Assembly: GCA_903937225.1 (NCBI GenBank)
Contig: CAIZYO010000143.1
Location: 1-16,587, forward strand
Length of the DNA: 16,587 bases
From: an uncultured Chloroflexota bacterium
Lineage (GTDB): Bacteria > Chloroflexota > Limnocylindria > Limnocylindrales > Limnocylindraceae
Reading direction: 5' to 3'
The notes under the pieces were generated by a model. That model was not told the origin of the DNA. It worked only from the letters and a program-made list of their open reading frames with translations, and did not search any database. Each line of letters opens with the position of its first letter. The first letter of the stretch is position 1. Both the position numbers and the translations under genes were made by a program. This document shows positions 1 to 6,520 of the stretch, in pieces.

Positions 1-261
1 CTCTTCACGGCCATTGCAAGTGCGGCGGCGGGGGTGCTCGATGTCCTCTTCCCTGGCGACCTGCTGCAATCGCTCTTCGGGATCGCCACGTTCATTCCGG
101 GGATTGCGCTTGGGGTTCGACGCATGCATGACATTGGGAAGAGCGGCTGGTGGCTGCTGATCGGACTGATCCCGATCATTGGATGGATCGTGTTGATCGT
201 CTGGCTCGCCACCAAGAGCGACGCCGGTTCAAACCAGTGGGGCGAGACGGTGCGCGCCTAA
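1..261 (+). CDS. DUF805-type small membrane protein, C-terminal part
   Basis: The reading frame is open from base 1 and ends at TAA 259-261, so this is the last 86 residues of a gene that begins outside the window. Two hydrophobic stretches are visible, one around LFGIATFIPGIALGV and one around WWLLIGLIPIIGWIVLIVWL. Between them lies RRMHDIGKSGWW, which matches the RRLHDxGxSGWW signature of the DUF805 (YhaH-like) family. The tail SDAGSNQWGE resembles the usual GxxGxNxYG ending. DUF805 proteins are small inner-membrane proteins with no established biochemical role. The gene converges on the 44-aa gene on the other strand with only 4 nt between the stop codons. Confidence 0.8.
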   Translation, partial: LFTAIASAAAGVLDVLFPGDLLQSLFGIATFIPGIALGVRRMHDIGKSGWWLLIGLIPIIGWIVLIVWLATKSDAGSNQWGETVRA

Positions 262-265
262 CGCG

Positions 266-400
266 CTACTTCTTCTCCTCTTCGCGCGGGCAGGTGCAGC
301 GTTCTGATGTTGGGACATCTTTCAGGGCGTCCTCAATGTGTTCGCCGCAACCCTCCCAGGTTGGCTTGTGGCAGGTGTCGCAGGTGACCTTCTTGCACAT
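266..400 (-). CDS. 44-aa cysteine-rich small protein (MCKKVTC type)
   Basis: ATG at 400 and TAG at 268-266 give a 44-residue acidic, cysteine-rich protein. It begins MCKKVTCDTCHKPTWEGCG and ends in a CTCPREEEKK tail. Six cysteines (C2, C7, C10, C18, C35, C37) include a CxxC pair and a CxC pair, which suggests bound zinc or another metal. A strong Shine-Dalgarno (AAAAGGAG, 7 nt before ATG) supports translation. I recall similar short MCKKVTC proteins annotated as hypothetical in many bacteria, with no known function; that is memory, not a search. The gene lies 35 nt downstream of the MFS gene on the same strand and may share its transcript. Confidence 0.8.
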   Translation of the reverse strand: MCKKVTCDTCHKPTWEGCGEHIEDALKDVPTSERCTCPREEEKK

Positions 401-407
401 CTGATTG

Positions 408-415
408 CTCCTTTT
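408..415 (-). promoter_or_regulatory. Strong Shine-Dalgarno of the 44-aa gene
   Basis: Read on the minus strand the site is AAAAGGAG, ending 7 nt before ATG 400. It is the clearest ribosome binding site in the window. Most other genes here either lack one because they are leaderless or start by overlap with the upstream gene. It decides the start of a gene that is easily missed because of its size. Confidence 0.75.
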
Positions 416-435
416 GTGTTGCACTTTCGCCCGCG

Positions 436-1722
436 CTAGTGCGCGTGCTTCTTATTGTCCAATGCTACCGCCTCTTCAATGGTCTTGATGGAGCGGAAGC
501 TCCCGAAGCCGAACATGAGCAGCGGCACAGTGGTCTGGATCACGGCGGAGACGAGCAGTGCGACGGGGCGTGAGGTGGCCTCCGCAATCACGCCGCCAAT
601 GAAGAAGCCGAACGTAGCGCCGAAGCCCCACGTTGCCACGCGGTTCACCGACATCACGCGGCCAAGGAGTCGATCCGGCACCACCTGTTGCCTGAAGGCG
701 GTTGCGGGGACCACATACAGCAGCAAGAGGAATCCGCCGATGAAGTAGTTCACGGCGACGATCGGGAAGGCGAACGCACGCGGCGCGATGCCTGCGAGCG
801 GCAGGAGGAACTCCACGCACCCGAAGAGCACCGCGTCCCAGAAGAGGAGGCGGCCGAAGCCGATGCGCTTCACGGCGCGCGGCGCAAGGATGCTGCCGAT
901 TGCGCCGCCAAGGAATCCGATCGATGCAACGGCGCCAATCAGCGCCGGCTCAAAGCCAAGGTCGAGGCGCTGGTAGATGACGGACTGTCCGATCATGATG
1001 CTGAACGCAATATTGCCGTTGATCGCTTCCAGCGTGATCAGGCGCAACGTGGGGCGCTGCCAGACGGCGCGCAGACCATCACGCAGCTCTTGCGTCACGG
1101 TGAGGCCGGAGTGCTTCGCGCGCGGTGGCTCTGGCGTCTTGATCGCGGCGAGCGAGATGTAACTCACTAGGAACGTGAACGCGTCTGCAACAAGCGCGAA
1201 CGGCGCCTTCACGATGCCGATCAACGCACCAGCAATACCTGGCCCCAAGAATCCTGAGATTTCGCCAAGAAGCGCGAGTCGAGCGTTGAGTTTCAACAAG
1301 ATGTCGCCGGTGGCGAGTCGCGGCAGATACGCGGGCCAGGCAAGATTGAAGAAGATGCTCGCACTGCCAATGCCGATTTGAAGCACGATCAGAAGCGGCA
1401 GCGTGAGTAGGTTCAGCGCAAAGAGCGCTGGGATGGCGAGGAGGAGCAGCGCGCGCACTACATCTGCGGCGAGCAAGAACTGCCGGCGCGGCAGCCTGTC
1501 GATCCAGACACCCGCCTGCAAGCCGAAGACCAGGTAGCCAACGGTAGTGGCGGCGCCCAGGAGTCCAGTGCCGAACGAGTTCGCACCGAGCAGGTCCACC
1601 GCCATGATCGGAATCGCAAGGTCACTGATCGCGGTGCCCACCATGCTGATCCCCTGCCCAGCCGTAACCAGGCGCAGGTCGCGCGGGTCGTTCTTCTTGA
1701 TGGCGGTGCTGGCTGAAGTCAT
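436..1722 (-). CDS. MFS transporter, DHA3/MFS_3-type exporter
   Basis: This 428-residue protein is rich in hydrophobic segments, consistent with about 12 membrane helices. Between helices 2 and 3 it has GVWIDRLPRRQFLLAADVVR (residues 71-90), the motif A loop (GxxxDRxxRR) of the major facilitator superfamily. This form is typical of the MFS_3 branch that contains the enterobactin exporter EntS and macrolide efflux proteins. A related loop, APRAVKRIGFGRLL, sits in the second half. The protein should export a small molecule across the cytoplasmic membrane using the proton gradient; the substrate cannot be read from the sequence. The ATG at 1722 lies 6 nt after a TAGAAT box, so the mRNA is probably leaderless. 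It is 41 nt downstream of the ATP-grasp array on the same strand. Confidence 0.88.
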   Translation of the reverse strand: MTSASTAIKKNDPRDLRLVTAGQGISMVGTAISDLAIPIMAVDLLGANSFGTGLLGAATTVGYLVFGLQAGVWIDRLPRRQFLLAADVVRALLLLAIPALFALNLLTLPLLIVLQIGIGSASIFFNLAWPAYLPRLATGDILLKLNARLALLGEISGFLGPGIAGALIGIVKAPFALVADAFTFLVSYISLAAIKTPEPPRAKHSGLTVTQELRDGLRAVWQRPTLRLITLEAINGNIAFSIMIGQSVIYQRLDLGFEPALIGAVASIGFLGGAIGSILAPRAVKRIGFGRLLFWDAVLFGCVEFLLPLAGIAPRAFAFPIVAVNYFIGGFLLLLYVVPATAFRQQVVPDRLLGRVMSVNRVATWGFGATFGFFIGGVIAEATSRPVALLVSAVIQTTVPLLMFGFGSFRSIKTIEEAVALDNKKHAH

Positions 1723-1728
1723 CGCGTG

Positions 1729-1734
1729 ATTCTA
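1729..1734 (-). promoter_or_regulatory. -10 box of a leaderless promoter (MFS gene)
   Basis: TAGAAT on the minus strand occupies positions -12 to -7 relative to the A of ATG 1722. Transcription would therefore begin at the start codon itself. No Shine-Dalgarno and no convincing -35 box are seen. The same geometry recurs at several other starts in this window. Confidence 0.55.
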
Positions 1735-1763
1735 GGCGCGCGGGGAACCTATCGCTCTGCTGC

Positions 1764-2777
1764 CTACCGCTGCAGCGTTCCCTTCGGCGTCCCTTCCAGG
1801 AGCGCGCGCCACTCTAGCTCTCGAGGGTCTGGTGTGGAGAGATCAGGGAGTTGCCACCAACCCCCAATCTCCACATTCTCTTCTTCGTCAATTGGCGCCA
1901 ACCCTGACGTTGAGTAGGTGGTCAACTCAGAGAACCAGATCTCGCCATCCTCCACGTAGAGATCTACTCGAATGTGTTCACAGAGGCTCCCTAGTGCTTC
2001 GGCAATTGCAACGACTTTTGCTTTGATCTCAGGGGTCCAGCGATCAATCGGCGTTGTTTCTCCATCCGGAAGCTCATTTGTCCCCACGCCGAGATAGCGT
2101 TCCGAAATCGTAGGTCCATAATTCGCAACTCGGTGCTGTGGTGTTCCATACGCTTGTGACCACGTCACGAACTTCAGTTGACCGTTGAATACGATGCATC
2201 GAATATCGTCTGGAGCCAGTGGCCCCGTACCGATTCGCTTCTCTGCCATAAGGAGTTTGCGCGCTCCACGATATCCAAAGTGTCCAAACGCACGAGTCTC
2301 TTCATCGGTCTTGATCCACCGTGACGCGGTCTTGGTTAGTAGATCCCAAGGTGCTGGACCGGTACTGGAATCAATGATGGCGACACGCCCTGACGAATGA
2401 TTCGGTTTTAACACCCAGCGCTGTGGAAGAGTTGCCGCATGTTGCTGGAGATCACGCACGTCAGTACCGATCCAATATGTTTCTGGAATTGAGAGGTGAT
2501 TGGCAAGCCCGCGGGCGGCGAGGGTGCTTCGGACTAGTTCTCTCGTTGCGAGCTTGTCGCAGGCAACGGTGAGAAGGGTGCGGTGATCATTGATGATTCT
2601 CCACTGCATCTTCTCTCGGAAGGTTGTGGGGTTCTCAAAATTCCCCCAACGACGAAACGCGCGAAGGAAGAGGAGGTGCCTGCGCAGCCTCAACGGCAGC
2701 AACGGGAAGAGTGGCCCGAGTGGATGAAGGAGCGCGCGTGGATACGACGGATACGTTGGGCCAACGCGCAGGATCAT
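1764..2777 (-). CDS. TupA-like ATP-grasp protein, array copy 3
   Basis: This 337-residue protein belongs to the TupA-like ATP-grasp family (PF14305 type), named for the Bacillus halodurans teichuronopeptide gene. Visible marks are FREKMQWRIINDHR with DKLA (N-terminal domain), the nucleotide-lysine motif RWVLKPNHSSGR (about residues 120-131), LLMAEKRIG, DDIRCIVFNG, and the metal-binding pair in RVDLYVEDGEIWFSELT. The expected chemistry is ATP-dependent carboxylate-amine ligation, probably adding an amino acid to a surface polymer; the substrate is unknown. The frame is open upstream to 2867. I chose ATG 2777 because it aligns with the starts of copies 1 and 2 (MILRVG, MILLNG, MIVRTG) and overlaps the upstream stop as ATGA. 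Last gene of the three-gene array. Confidence 0.85.
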   Translation of the reverse strand: MILRVGPTYPSYPRALLHPLGPLFPLLPLRLRRHLLFLRAFRRWGNFENPTTFREKMQWRIINDHRTLLTVACDKLATRELVRSTLAARGLANHLSIPETYWIGTDVRDLQQHAATLPQRWVLKPNHSSGRVAIIDSSTGPAPWDLLTKTASRWIKTDEETRAFGHFGYRGARKLLMAEKRIGTGPLAPDDIRCIVFNGQLKFVTWSQAYGTPQHRVANYGPTISERYLGVGTNELPDGETTPIDRWTPEIKAKVVAIAEALGSLCEHIRVDLYVEDGEIWFSELTTYSTSGLAPIDEEENVEIGGWWQLPDLSTPDPRELEWRALLEGTPKGTLQR

Positions 2778-3781
2778 CGCTGCAACGTACCCTTCGGCAC
2801 GCCCTCCAAGAGCACGCGCCACTCTGCCTCTCGAGGGTCTGGAGTGGAGAGGTCTGGGAGTTGCCAATCTGCGCCTCCCTGAATGTTCGACTGGTGACCG
2901 ATCTTCCCGAGCCCGCTTGTTGGATACGACGTGAACTCAAGGAAGTGGAAGCGACCGTTGAAGAAGAGCCCGTCGATTCGGATTGAATCAAATGGCATTG
3001 ATGCCTCTTTCGCTAACGCGATGATGGCTGCGCGTGTCTCTGGGCTCAGTTCATCAACGGCACTGCGTGTTTCGTTAGACGTCTCATACGGGTGGCCCCA
3101 TCTAATCCGCGACGCCAAGTCTTCTCCGTAGAACGAGATCTTGTAGTGATCGGTCTGATAGTCCGAGGTTACAAACGCCAATAGGATGCGCCCTTTGCTG
3201 CACAGGAGTCGGATGTCAGGAGGGGAGCCTTCGCCGTCACCAATCCGTTGTTGTGCAACCAGCAGCGGGCGAGCTCGCGTGTATGCCCAGTGCCCAAAAA
3301 CGTCAATCTCTTCGTCGCGCCGCATCCATTCACGACCAGCGGCAATCAAGCGAGTCCAGTCGACTGGTGTGGCGGAGGAGTCCAACAAGGCAGTCCGCCC
3401 AGAGCTGTGGTTCGGCTTCAAGACCCAGCGTGGCGGCAGCGAGCCTGCGATCTGTTTAAGCTCTCGTATATCGCGTCCCACCCAGTAGATCTCTGGAGCC
3501 GCAATCTGCGAATTTGTCGCGGCAGCGAGACTGGCAATGTACTGCCGTGTTGCAAGCTTGTCGCAGGTGAACGCGAGAAGCGCGCGACGATCGTTGAGGA
3601 TGCGCCACTGAATCTTTTCGTTCCATAGGCGTGGTTTGCGGAAGTTCCCCCACCGTTGATGTGCGCGCAGATAGAGCAGGTGTCTGCGCAGGCTCAGCGG
3701 AAGGTGCCGGAAGATCGGACCGAGCGGATGGATCAGCGAGAGGGGGAGGCGCGGCTTTGTTGGCCCGTTCAGCAGGATCAC
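2774..3781 (-). CDS. TupA-like ATP-grasp protein, array copy 2
   Basis: This 335-residue paralog of its two neighbours starts at GTG 3781, which overlaps the upstream TGA (GTGA). It aligns without gaps to copy 1 over the first 180 residues: NEKIQWRILNDRR, DKLATRQYI and RWVLKPNHSSGR with K122. The C-terminal metal-binding region is IRIDGLFFNGRFHFLEFTSY. It departs from the other copies where they have (A/V)E(E/K)R: here the sequence is AQQR (Q177, Q178). In ATP-grasp folds a glutamate in this region commonly contacts the nucleotide, so this copy may differ in activity or specificity. It ends with the shared tail EWRVLLEGVPKGTLQR. The role is inferred as ATP-dependent ligation on an envelope polymer; the substrate is unknown. 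Confidence 0.85.
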   Translation of the reverse strand: MILLNGPTKPRLPLSLIHPLGPIFRHLPLSLRRHLLYLRAHQRWGNFRKPRLWNEKIQWRILNDRRALLAFTCDKLATRQYIASLAAATNSQIAAPEIYWVGRDIRELKQIAGSLPPRWVLKPNHSSGRTALLDSSATPVDWTRLIAAGREWMRRDEEIDVFGHWAYTRARPLLVAQQRIGDGEGSPPDIRLLCSKGRILLAFVTSDYQTDHYKISFYGEDLASRIRWGHPYETSNETRSAVDELSPETRAAIIALAKEASMPFDSIRIDGLFFNGRFHFLEFTSYPTSGLGKIGHQSNIQGGADWQLPDLSTPDPREAEWRVLLEGVPKGTLQR

Positions 3782-4779
3782 GTTTGCAGCGTTCCCTTCG
3801 GCGTCCCCTCCAAGAGCTCACGCCACTCTGCCTCGCGGGGGTCGGGTGCGGTGAGATCTGGGAGGTTCCAGAGGGCGCCGAAGCGCGCATTGTTTGCGTC
3901 GTCAATCACATAGAGTCCGCCCGCGCCGTACAGGGTGAGCTCGCCGAACCAGACTTCTCCACCCTCTACATAGAAGTCGACGCGCAGCCAATCAAAAGGT
4001 GCCGCAGCTGCAGAAGCGATTGCGAGCATCCGCTGCCGAAGCGCCTCTGCTGGGAGCACCGCAGTGGCGGCGGCATTTGAACGAAGTACACCGGGATCAC
4101 CCCAACTAATCGGCGTACCGTCAGGTGTAAAGAACGCGTATTTGGCCTCAGCCTGTGACCGGTCTGCCCAGAAGTAGTACCCAGGAGCACCATCAAACGA
4201 AGAGACCTTGAAGTCGTTTGGGGCCGCCGCACCTGCGCCAACACGCTCTTCTGCGATCAACAGGTGCCGCGCCTGACCGTACGCCCAGTGCCCCATCACG
4301 AGCTCCTCTTCATCGCGCTGGATCCATGCGTCACCGAGTTTGCGAAGTCTTGTCCAATCCACTGGCTCCACTGCCGAATCGATCAACGCAAACCTCCCTG
4401 CAGAGTGATTTGGCTTGAGCACCCAACGAGCAGGGAGCCTGTGCGCATGCGCCTCCAGTTCCCGAATATCTCGGCCTACCCAGAGCGTCTCTGGGATGCG
4501 GATCGGCTGATTGATCTCTGCGGAGACACGACGGAGATACTCCTTGGCGGCAAGCTTGTCTTGGGCAAAAGAGAGGCGTTCGCGACGATCGTTGATCGTG
4601 CGCCACTGCGCCTTCTCACGGAACGTGCGCGGGTGTCTGAAGTTTCCCCACTTTCCGAACGCGCGCATGAAGAGCAGATGCCTGCGGAGACTCAGGGGCA
4701 AGTAGCGAAAGAGTGGACCGAGTGGGTGGATCAGTGCGAGCGGGAAACGCGGTTTCCTTGGTCCGGTGCGCACGATCAT
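3778..4779 (-). CDS. TupA-like ATP-grasp protein, array copy 1
   Basis: First gene of the array, 333 residues, starting at ATG 4779 just after a TACGCT box (leaderless geometry). In order it shows IHPLGPLFRYLPLSLRRHLL (residues 17-36), FREKAQWRTINDRR (53-66), DKLAAKEYL (74-82), the KPNHSAGR nucleotide loop with K122, GHWAYGQAR (163-171), AEERVG (176-181), the DFKV lysine K191 and the metal pair D268/E280 in RVDFYVEGGEVWFGELT. This is the layout of TupA-like ATP-grasp proteins, which act in capsule, teichuronopeptide or other polysaccharide gene clusters. A C-terminal tail (LPDLTAPDPREAEWRELLEG followed by TPKGTLQT) is shared with the other copies. It is divergent from the binding-protein gene, 52 nt away. 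The acceptor is unknown. Confidence 0.86.
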   Translation of the reverse strand: MIVRTGPRKPRFPLALIHPLGPLFRYLPLSLRRHLLFMRAFGKWGNFRHPRTFREKAQWRTINDRRERLSFAQDKLAAKEYLRRVSAEINQPIRIPETLWVGRDIRELEAHAHRLPARWVLKPNHSAGRFALIDSAVEPVDWTRLRKLGDAWIQRDEEELVMGHWAYGQARHLLIAEERVGAGAAAPNDFKVSSFDGAPGYYFWADRSQAEAKYAFFTPDGTPISWGDPGVLRSNAAATAVLPAEALRQRMLAIASAAAAPFDWLRVDFYVEGGEVWFGELTLYGAGGLYVIDDANNARFGALWNLPDLTAPDPREAEWRELLEGTPKGTLQT

Positions 4780-4785
4780 GCGGCG

Positions 4786-4791
4786 AGCGTA
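4786..4791 (-). promoter_or_regulatory. -10 box of a leaderless promoter (ATP-grasp array)
   Basis: TACGCT on the minus strand lies at -12 to -7 from ATG 4779, and no Shine-Dalgarno is visible. The match to TAnnnT and the spacing equal those of other starts in the window. It would drive the three-gene array. Confidence 0.4.
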
Positions 4792-4831
4792 TCAGTTGCA
4801 CACCCTGCCTCAGGCTGCGAACATCACACAT

Positions 4832-6505
4832 ATGAAGCGCTACGCCGCACTCTCCCTTAGCGCTGGTCTCTTGGCGGGCGCATGTGCGGGTGCGCCTGCA
4901 CCGTCATCAGAGATCTCATTCTCAGCGCGAAGCTGGCCGGAGGCGGAGGCAGCGCCGTGTGTTGTTGGTGATGGTGGCGCCGCGCGCCTTGGGATTGCTC
5001 GCATAGAGGCGATTGGCGAGTTGACGGTTCGCTTCACCCTCTGTGCACCTGATCCCGCCTTTACGCAGAAGCTGGCGGTGACGAACTTTTCCGTGAACGA
5101 CTCAGGATGGCTCGCTACAGCGATTGAGGACGGCTCACTCGCGACAACGATGAACGGCACGGGGCCACTGACGCTCGTTGCATGGGAGCAGGGTGTTCAG
5201 ATCGTCTTAGCGCGCAACGAGTCGTATTGGGGATATGGTGCGGCGAGCGAGCGCGTGGTGATCCAGTGGGAGCCGGAGTCCGCAGCGCGGCTGGTGCAGC
5301 TGCGCGCAGGCACGGTTGATGCGGCGGACAACGTTGCGCCAACGGATGAAGCGGCGATCGCTGCCGATGCATCACTCGCGCTCCTTACGCGCGATGGGTT
5401 CAACACGTTCTATCTGAACTTCAACAACCGCTATGCGCCTGTGAACGACGTGCGGGTCCGCCAGGCGATCGCGCAGGCGCTCGATCGGCAGAGGATCGTT
5501 GACCTCTTCTATCCGTCTGGTACAACGCTCGCGACCCACGTGCCGCCGTGCGTCATTGACGGCGCATGTGTTGGTGAGGCCTGGTACGCGCAAGATCTCG
5601 TTGCGGCGCGCGCGCTCCTGACGGAGGCTGGCTATCCGAACGGGCTCGACCTGACGCTCTCGCTGCGCGAAACGCCGCGCGCCTTCCTCCCAGATCCTGT
5701 GGCGGTGGCAACGGATATTCAGGCGCAACTCGCGGCAGTTGGGATTCGCGTCACGTTGGATGTCCAAGAGGCGGGTGGCTACATTGGGAAGCTGCTCTCT
5801 GGTGAGTTGCGCGGCGCCTCGTTCTCTGCCGCGCTTCCCGACTATCCGGAGGCGTGGAACTCACTCGGCATTGACTTCGGTTCCACCTCTGGCCCTGCGC
5901 ACGGCGATCAGTACCCGCGCCTGGTTGCGCTCTTAGATGAGGCGCAACGTGAATCAGACCCTGCAGCGCGCGAAGCGCTCTTCACGCAGATCAACAACGA
6001 GATTCGTACGCAAGTCCCGGTAGTGCCAATTGCGAACGGTGCATCACTGGTTGCGACGCGCGCCGCCGTGCGCGGCCTAGTTCCGTCACCGGTTGCGATG
6101 GAGCGCTTTGACAGAGTCAGCGTTGAGGGGAGCAACACTTTCACCTGGTTGCAGGGTGGCGAGCCTGCTGGGCTCTACTGCATGGATGAAGAGGATCGCG
6201 AAGCGGTGCGCATCTGCGCGCAAGTGATGGAAGGCCTCTACGGATACGCAGTGGGAGGCACTGCCGCGGAGCCGCGCCTTGCCACTGAGTGTGTTGCGTC
6301 TGCGGACGGACTCGTGGTGGAGTGCGCACTGCGTCGCGACGTGCGCTTCCACAACGGGGCGCGCCTTGATGCGGGTGATGTCTTGGATAGCTTCGCCGCC
6401 GCCTGGGATTGCACGCACCCGCTCCACGTGGGACGCACGGGGAGCTTCCGCGGCTGGAGTTGGATTATGGGGACGCTAAACGCCGAGAGCTGCGAAACTG
6501 AGTAG
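4832..6505 (+). CDS. Circularly permuted peptide-class ABC substrate-binding lipoprotein
   Basis: The 557-residue protein has a short signal peptide ending LLAGAC, with a slightly atypical lipobox (Cys18), so it should be a surface lipoprotein. It belongs to SBP family 5 (DppA/OppA), but the order is rearranged. Residues 53-433 match DppA from its mid N-lobe (IEAIGELTVRFTL, NGTGPLTLVAW, SYWG) through VRQAIAQALDR to the normal C-terminus (VPVVPIANG, RFDRVSVEG). Residues 434-550 then match the DppA N-terminus (NTFTWLQGGEP, EGLYGY, EPRLA, LRRDVRFHNG, LDAGDVLDSF, HPLHVG). All elements of the fold are present once. ATG 4832 was chosen over upstream 4766 because it directly precedes the signal peptide. 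No transporter permease or ATPase is nearby. The ligand is probably a peptide or similar solute, unproven. Cysteines at 240/246, 450/462 and 487/498 may form disulfides. Confidence 0.88.
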   Translation: MKRYAALSLSAGLLAGACAGAPAPSSEISFSARSWPEAEAAPCVVGDGGAARLGIARIEAIGELTVRFTLCAPDPAFTQKLAVTNFSVNDSGWLATAIEDGSLATTMNGTGPLTLVAWEQGVQIVLARNESYWGYGAASERVVIQWEPESAARLVQLRAGTVDAADNVAPTDEAAIAADASLALLTRDGFNTFYLNFNNRYAPVNDVRVRQAIAQALDRQRIVDLFYPSGTTLATHVPPCVIDGACVGEAWYAQDLVAARALLTEAGYPNGLDLTLSLRETPRAFLPDPVAVATDIQAQLAAVGIRVTLDVQEAGGYIGKLLSGELRGASFSAALPDYPEAWNSLGIDFGSTSGPAHGDQYPRLVALLDEAQRESDPAAREALFTQINNEIRTQVPVVPIANGASLVATRAAVRGLVPSPVAMERFDRVSVEGSNTFTWLQGGEPAGLYCMDEEDREAVRICAQVMEGLYGYAVGGTAAEPRLATECVASADGLVVECALRRDVRFHNGARLDAGDVLDSFAAAWDCTHPLHVGRTGSFRGWSWIMGTLNAESCETE

Positions 6506-6520
6506 AGAGGCGTTCGCGCG

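Larger units (their letters stand above)
1764..4779 (-). repeat. Tandem triplication of a TupA-like gene
   Basis: Three full-length paralogous genes lie head to tail with identical 4-nt overlaps (GTGA at 3781-3778, ATGA at 2777-2774). Their 3' ends are also similar as DNA: the roughly 70 bases upstream of each stop (from about 1768, 2778 and 3782) are nearly alignable base for base. This indicates unequal duplication of one unit of about 1 kb. The fourth copy at 6521-7531 is more divergent and separated, so it is probably an older duplicate. Confidence 0.8.

Noticed and set aside
688..1170. 160-codon + strand frame inside the MFS gene
   Set aside because: It is a highly charged, low-complexity translation typical of the antisense of a hydrophobic protein gene.
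2778..2867. Longer start of ATP-grasp copy 3 (30 extra residues)
   Set aside because: This stretch lies within the upstream paralog's coding end. The ATGA overlap at 2777 and alignment with the other copies give a better start.
5350..5480. GCGATCGC octamers as a genome-wide marker repeat (HIP1-like)
   Set aside because: Only scattered copies are seen, and they arise naturally from Ala/Ile/Arg codons in GC-rich DNA.
4832..6505. Binding protein as two broken genes or a frameshifted pseudogene
   Set aside because: A single open frame carries every part of the fold once, with a proper signal peptide. A broken pair would show duplicated or missing pieces.
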